DNA of 8,165 nt. Origin: Rhodospirillales bacterium (GTDB lineage Bacteria > Pseudomonadota > Alphaproteobacteria > Acetobacterales > Acetobacteraceae). The stretch covers positions 1 to 8,165 of the forward strand of contig JANXSA010000335.1 in the NCBI GenBank assembly GCA_025352915.1. Direction: 5' to 3'. Within the stretch, counting starts at the first letter, position 1, and each line of letters opens with the position of its first letter. Under the pieces are notes generated by a model. It ran no database searches. It had not been told where the DNA came from and saw only the letters and a program-made list of their open reading frames with translations. The translations under genes were made by a program, and so were the position numbers. Below are positions 5,505 to 8,165 of the stretch, piece after piece.

Positions 5505-6192
5505 ATATGAAACTGATGGCTTGCGAGAGTCAAGCAGCGGCTCCCCCAAGCGACGCCTCTTCGCGCAGCTTGCGGCGATGGCGCGCGCCCTGGGGCATGA
5601 GCATCGCCTGGATCTTCTGGAGCAGCTCGGTCAGGGCGAGCGGACGGTGGAGGCACTCGCCAGGCATTCCGGGCTGCCCTTCGCCAATACGTCGCAGCAC
5701 CTCCAGCAACTGCGGCGCGGCGGGCTCGTTGCCACACGCCGCAGCGGCAAGCATATTCTCTATCGGCTGTCCGACGATGCAGTACCGGGGCTACTGGCCG
5801 CACTGCGTCGTGTCGCCGAGCGCAACCTCGCTGAAGTGCAACAGCTGATCGCCACCCATTTCACCAGCCGCGATAATCTTGAGCCGGTGTCGCGAGAGGA
5901 GTTGCTGATCCGGTTGCGCGACGATGGGGTAGTCCTGCTCGATATGCGCCCCGAGGGCGAGTACGCTGCGGGGCATTTGCCAGGTGCTCTAAATGTTACG
6001 CCCGACCAGTTGGATGCTGCAATCCAGACGCTGCCACGCGACCGCGAAATCGTCGCGTACTGCCGCGGCGCCTATTGCGTGCTGTCGTTCGAGGCAGTCG
6101 AAGCGCTGAGACGCAGTGGCTTTCGAGCACGGCGACTTGAGGAAGGATTCCCCGAATGGAAGGCTGCGGGCTTGGCTGTCGAAGTCGCTTGA
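5497..6192 (+). CDS. ArsR-family transcriptional regulator fused to a rhodanese domain
   Basis: Two-domain regulator of 231 residues. Residues about 20-105 form an ArsR winged helix: LFAQLAAMARALGHEHRLDL opens it, the recognition part is around 60-73 (LPFANTSQHLQQLR), and the wing is VATRRSGKHILYRL (78-91). Residues about 130-228 are a rhodanese domain with LLDMRPEGEYAAGHLPGALN (147-166) and the active loop YCRGAYC, cysteines 189 and 194. These are the only cysteines, so the ArsR half has none of the sensor cysteines of SqrR/BigR or metal-sensing ArsR proteins. Sensing of persulfide or sulfane sulfur through the rhodanese half is a reasonable inference. ATG 5497 lacks a ribosome binding site; TTG 5521 and ATG 5578 are alternatives, but ATG 5578 would cut into the first helix. 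Confidence 0.92.
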   Translation: MIEYETDGLRESSSGSPKRRLFAQLAAMARALGHEHRLDLLEQLGQGERTVEALARHSGLPFANTSQHLQQLRRGGLVATRRSGKHILYRLSDDAVPGLLAALRRVAERNLAEVQQLIATHFTSRDNLEPVSREELLIRLRDDGVVLLDMRPEGEYAAGHLPGALNVTPDQLDAAIQTLPRDREIVAYCRGAYCVLSFEAVEALRRSGFRARRLEEGFPEWKAAGLAVEVA

Positions 6193-6385
6193 AACTTCGC
6201 TCGGCGCACAGAGAGTGTTCGATCCCGGTTCCCTATCCTACGCCACCGCTCTGGGGGCGAACCGCTCTCCGCCAGTGAGACAGCCTGGAAAACCCCAGGT
6301 TTCCTACGGGTTTGCGCGGTGCACTCGGGGCTCCGCGAGCGCAACGAACGCCCGAATCTCTCTCCGAACGGCCAATTCTCTCCGC

Positions 6386-6418
6386 GACCTGGGGCTATGG
6401 GGGTTTCGGCCCCAGGTC
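6386..6418. repeat. Perfect ten-base inverted repeat
   Basis: GACCTGGGGC at 6386-6395 is repeated in inverted form as GCCCCAGGTC at 6409-6418, around a 13-base loop containing GGGGG. No T run follows on either strand. It could form a strong stem in RNA of either strand and, between convergent genes, may help end transcription in both directions. Confidence 0.5.
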
Positions 6419-6421
6419 CCA

Positions 6422-6444
6422 AGCCATTGAAAATGGCTGTTTTC
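6422..6444 (+). terminator. Candidate intrinsic terminator
   Basis: AGCCATT and AATGGCT pair over a GAA loop (6422-6438) and are followed by GTTTTC. The stem is short and only half GC and the T run is four bases, so it is a weak rho-independent candidate. It would serve the plus-strand regulator gene, 230 bases upstream, possibly together with the preceding stem. Confidence 0.4.
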
Positions 6445-6545
6445 TGACTTGAGATCACCGGCGAAGTTGTAATCCCTTCTGCCCCTTTTGCGAGAAGCAC
6501 GGAATGTGGGATCCGCTATCGGTCATTGAACAACCGCGCTTGGAG

Positions 6546-7070
6546 TCAAGCTCGGGCCGCCTGTGGCGGCGTCATACCAAGACCTTCCAGCAGCTTGACC
6601 GCTCGATCTAGTCGTCCGTTCCCCACTTTCATCGGCTTACGCTGAGCAACCTCGGCCTTCCAATTCAAGCATTTTTCCTGTCGCCACAACCAGTCCACCG
6701 TAGCCGCTAGCTCTAGTACGGTGACGTTGGTGTCGGCGAACAGACGTGCCAACCGAGTGGCCTCCGAGCGACCGAGCCCGCCGAACGCTTTGTCATCGTT
6801 TGGCTTTTTCTGCAATTCGAACATGCTGTACCGCCCACCATCACTCTCGCGGTGATGGAAAGTCTCCTTAACGATGCTCAGCGCATCTGCGTCCGCGGTC
6901 GCGAGGTCCAGATCTCGTGAATAAGGGCCGTAATGGTGGTACTCATAGGAAAATCCACTATTCAGTCCGAGCTGATCCATTAGATACACGACTTTTTGCA
7001 ATCGGACCCGGCCAATGAGCTTCCCGCCTGCTGCATCCACCACCGCCGCGACGATATCTTCCCGTTCCAT
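6546..7070 (-). CDS. YwgA-like protein
   Basis: A soluble protein of 174 residues resembling Bacillus YwgA (COG3432), of unknown biochemical role. Conserved-looking segments are GKLIGRVRLQKVVYLMDQLG (16-35) and EYHHYGPYSRDLDLATADAD (43-62), then VDWLWRQEK and VAQRKPMKVG near the end. The RLQKVVYLM and YGPYS signatures recall the KLQKLLYY and GPV motifs of Panacea/DUF4065 proteins, but a true relationship is only my inference. The start is firm: GGAGGA at 7079-7084, eight bases ahead of ATG 7070. That ATG overlaps the HD gene's TAA by one base (TAATG), so the two are translationally coupled and probably act together. Base composition is visibly less GC-rich than in the sulfur operon, hinting at separate acquisition. 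Confidence 0.75.
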   Translation of the reverse strand: MEREDIVAAVVDAAGGKLIGRVRLQKVVYLMDQLGLNSGFSYEYHHYGPYSRDLDLATADADALSIVKETFHHRESDGGRYSMFELQKKPNDDKAFGGLGRSEATRLARLFADTNVTVLELAATVDWLWRQEKCLNWKAEVAQRKPMKVGNGRLDRAVKLLEGLGMTPPQAARA

Positions 7071-8165
7071 TATCGTATTCCTCCCCTTTGCTCTCTCGCT
7101 CGGTCTCGGTCAGCAGGGTCAGAGAAGTAAAAACGAATGAAGGCCCGCTTCTCTGTGCCAAGTGCTCCAATCAAGCGTGACAGTTTGGTAATTTCCTTCG
7201 GCTTTCCATCCTGGTCTACCACGTGGAGCTTTTTGTGCACCCTATCGTCGTCACCGCCGATCTGCGTATAGATGTTGATTGCAGCTCGTCCGTCTTTGAT
7301 GACCTGTCCTGCATCGATTGAAGGTTTAAACTCCCGCTCGATACGTTTGACGCGCCTCGTCTGCGTTTCGCCGTCCTCGCCGTAGGGAACGTCGAGCGTT
7401 TTATAGAGATCGCGGTTTTGCAGCCGGGTGGCGAGTGTCGCTATGTCGGGACTGGCAGCGCCTGCCAACATCACTAGCGCCGCAGTCACTACTCCATCAT
7501 CCAAACTGAGATAATCACAGACGCTGGGCTCAGCCGTAGCGAAGAAGCGCAAGAGCGCATGATCCGCCTGCAAACCCGTTCGCACCAGCGCAGTCTCCAT
7601 GCACTTCGCCTCATCTGCAACAGTACGGAGCAGGCGGCCAATCATGTGCTCCACACAACGTGTTGTTTTGTGAAAATATACCTGTTCGTGTAGCGTGTAT
7701 CGAGACAGCAAGAACTGCTCGGCCGCGGGCAATGCCTTGAGGTCGAGGCAGAATGTCGGCACTTGCATGGTTTCGTCGGGATCGCCGCTGTCCGCCGCCT
7801 CGATGCTTATCGGGCGTACCCGGATGTTCTCTAGAAGCCAGTCAAAATCGATCGCACCGGCGCCCGTGCCGGTCATCAGCCGATCCCTGCGCAAATAATC
7901 CAGCCGATCTGCATCGAACGAACTGGATACGACGGCATGATAGATGTCGGTAGGATCTTCGGCCCGGATCAGTGCCGCCACATTATCAGCAAGGCCTTGG
8001 CGTCGATTCTCCAACAGTGAGAAGATGCGGCCTTCCGGATTAACGATAATGTCGGCGGTCCACTGCTCATGCTTGCGACTGACGTTGCGAGATTTTTGCA
8101 CCTCTTCAAACGTATGACTGAACGGGCCGTGGCCGAGGTCGTGCAGCAGGGCGGCGATAACCGCC
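7070..8165 (-). CDS. HD-domain phosphohydrolase, COG1078/YwfO type (5' end outside window)
   Basis: HD-superfamily phosphohydrolase related to dGTPase-like proteins such as Bacillus YwfO; related enzymes remove phosphates from (d)NTPs. The frame is open through the right edge, giving 364 visible residues. The visible 5' end encodes LLHDLGHGPFSHTFEE (8152-8104), the metal-binding HD pair with its following histidines; the first metal histidine would lie outside the window. SSFDADRLDYLRRD supplies the conserved distal aspartate. Later parts (QFLLSRYTLHEQVYFHKTTR, then a basic, mixed C-terminal domain) agree with the family's long C-terminus. A GTG at 8101 is an internal valine, not the start. 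TAA 7070-7072 overlaps the YwgA-like start. The same neighbour pair occurs in Bacillus as I recall it, which supports both calls. Confidence 0.87.
   Translation of the reverse strand, partial: AVIAALLHDLGHGPFSHTFEEVQKSRNVSRKHEQWTADIIVNPEGRIFSLLENRRQGLADNVAALIRAEDPTDIYHAVVSSSFDADRLDYLRRDRLMTGTGAGAIDFDWLLENIRVRPISIEAADSGDPDETMQVPTFCLDLKALPAAEQFLLSRYTLHEQVYFHKTTRCVEHMIGRLLRTVADEAKCMETALVRTGLQADHALLRFFATAEPSVCDYLSLDDGVVTAALVMLAGAASPDIATLATRLQNRDLYKTLDVPYGEDGETQTRRVKRIEREFKPSIDAGQVIKDGRAAINIYTQIGGDDDRVHKKLHVVDQDGKPKEITKLSRLIGALGTEKRAFIRFYFSDPADRDRAREQRGGIR

Larger units (their letters stand above)
6193..6545. other. Non-coding region between two convergent genes, rich in inverted repeats
   Basis: No credible gene is seen in these 353 bases between the regulator and the YwgA-like gene. 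Instead there are inverted repeats in a row: CCTGG/CCAGG at 6284-6299, a nested TTGCG...CTCG...CGAG CGCAA structure at 6312-6344, a ten-base stem GACCTGGGGC/GCCCCAGGTC at 6386-6418, and a terminator-like hairpin at 6422-6444. The sequence after 6445 shows nothing I can name. The region may hold a structured RNA or simply the junction between two acquired segments. Confidence 0.4.

Noticed and set aside
6211..6246. A tRNA 3'-end-like string (GTTCGATCC followed by a CCA-like end), perhaps a tRNA gene or attachment site
   Set aside because: The bases flanking the loop do not form a five-base T stem and no anticodon arm or acceptor partner is found upstream.
6072..6500. Minus-strand frame of 142 codons covering the gene-free region and the regulator's end
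   Set aside because: It overlaps the certain rhodanese coding end antisense and its codons run through the inverted repeats; no motif or ribosome binding site supports it.
8099..8101. GTG as start of the HD gene
   Set aside because: The frame continues upstream through the HD metal-binding motif LLHDLGHGPFSH, so the true start is outside the window.
1..8165. CRISPR array or long direct repeats
   Set aside because: No regularly spaced repeat was seen on reading either strand; only short inverted repeats and the diverged phage gene copy occur.

Overview
The window is GC-rich, with a codon style and protein relatives that suggest an alphaproteobacterium, possibly Acetobacteraceae-like (Roseomonas or Acidiphilium type). 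This is a guess from protein flavour only; no rRNA or other marker gene is present. The stretch looks like an accessory region: it starts in recombinase and phage debris, passes through a compact sulfur-related operon, and ends in a less GC-rich two-gene cassette that runs off the right edge.

Layout: (1) 1-1355, plus strand, holds decayed mobile DNA. There is the C-terminal tail of a probable serine recombinase, a phage-like protein fragment, a phage tail-type gene broken by a one-base frameshift, and a second degenerate copy of that gene's middle part with an in-frame stop. (2) 1460-5445, minus strand, is a tight six-gene run. In transcription order it encodes a sterol desaturase/fatty acid hydroxylase-type membrane di-iron protein, a single-domain rhodanese, a membrane SHOCT protein, a DsrE-family protein, a class I SAM methyltransferase and an MFS transporter. 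Two junctions overlap or can overlap by four bases, and most others are short. (3) 5497-6192, plus strand and divergent, encodes a fusion of an ArsR-type winged helix and a rhodanese domain. It shares a 51-base intergenic region with the operon, and a dyad there overlaps its own promoter and start codon. (4) 6193-6545 is non-coding and contains several inverted repeats, including a terminator-like hairpin. (5) 6546-8165, minus strand, encodes a COG1078-type HD phosphohydrolase (5' end outside the window) followed, with a one-base stop/start overlap, by a YwgA-like protein.

The likely logic of the central block is a reactive-sulfur (persulfide or sulfane sulfur) response. Rhodanese and DsrE proteins carry or transfer sulfur on cysteines, and the regulator has its own rhodanese domain carrying its only two cysteines. 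The hydroxylase, SHOCT protein, methyltransferase and MFS pump would then be effectors acting on membrane, metabolite or export. No persulfide dioxygenase or sulfide:quinone reductase is visible here, so the gene set differs from the classic BigR/SqrR operons. The HD/YwgA pair is a separate module; a role in nucleotide metabolism or phage defence is possible but unproven.
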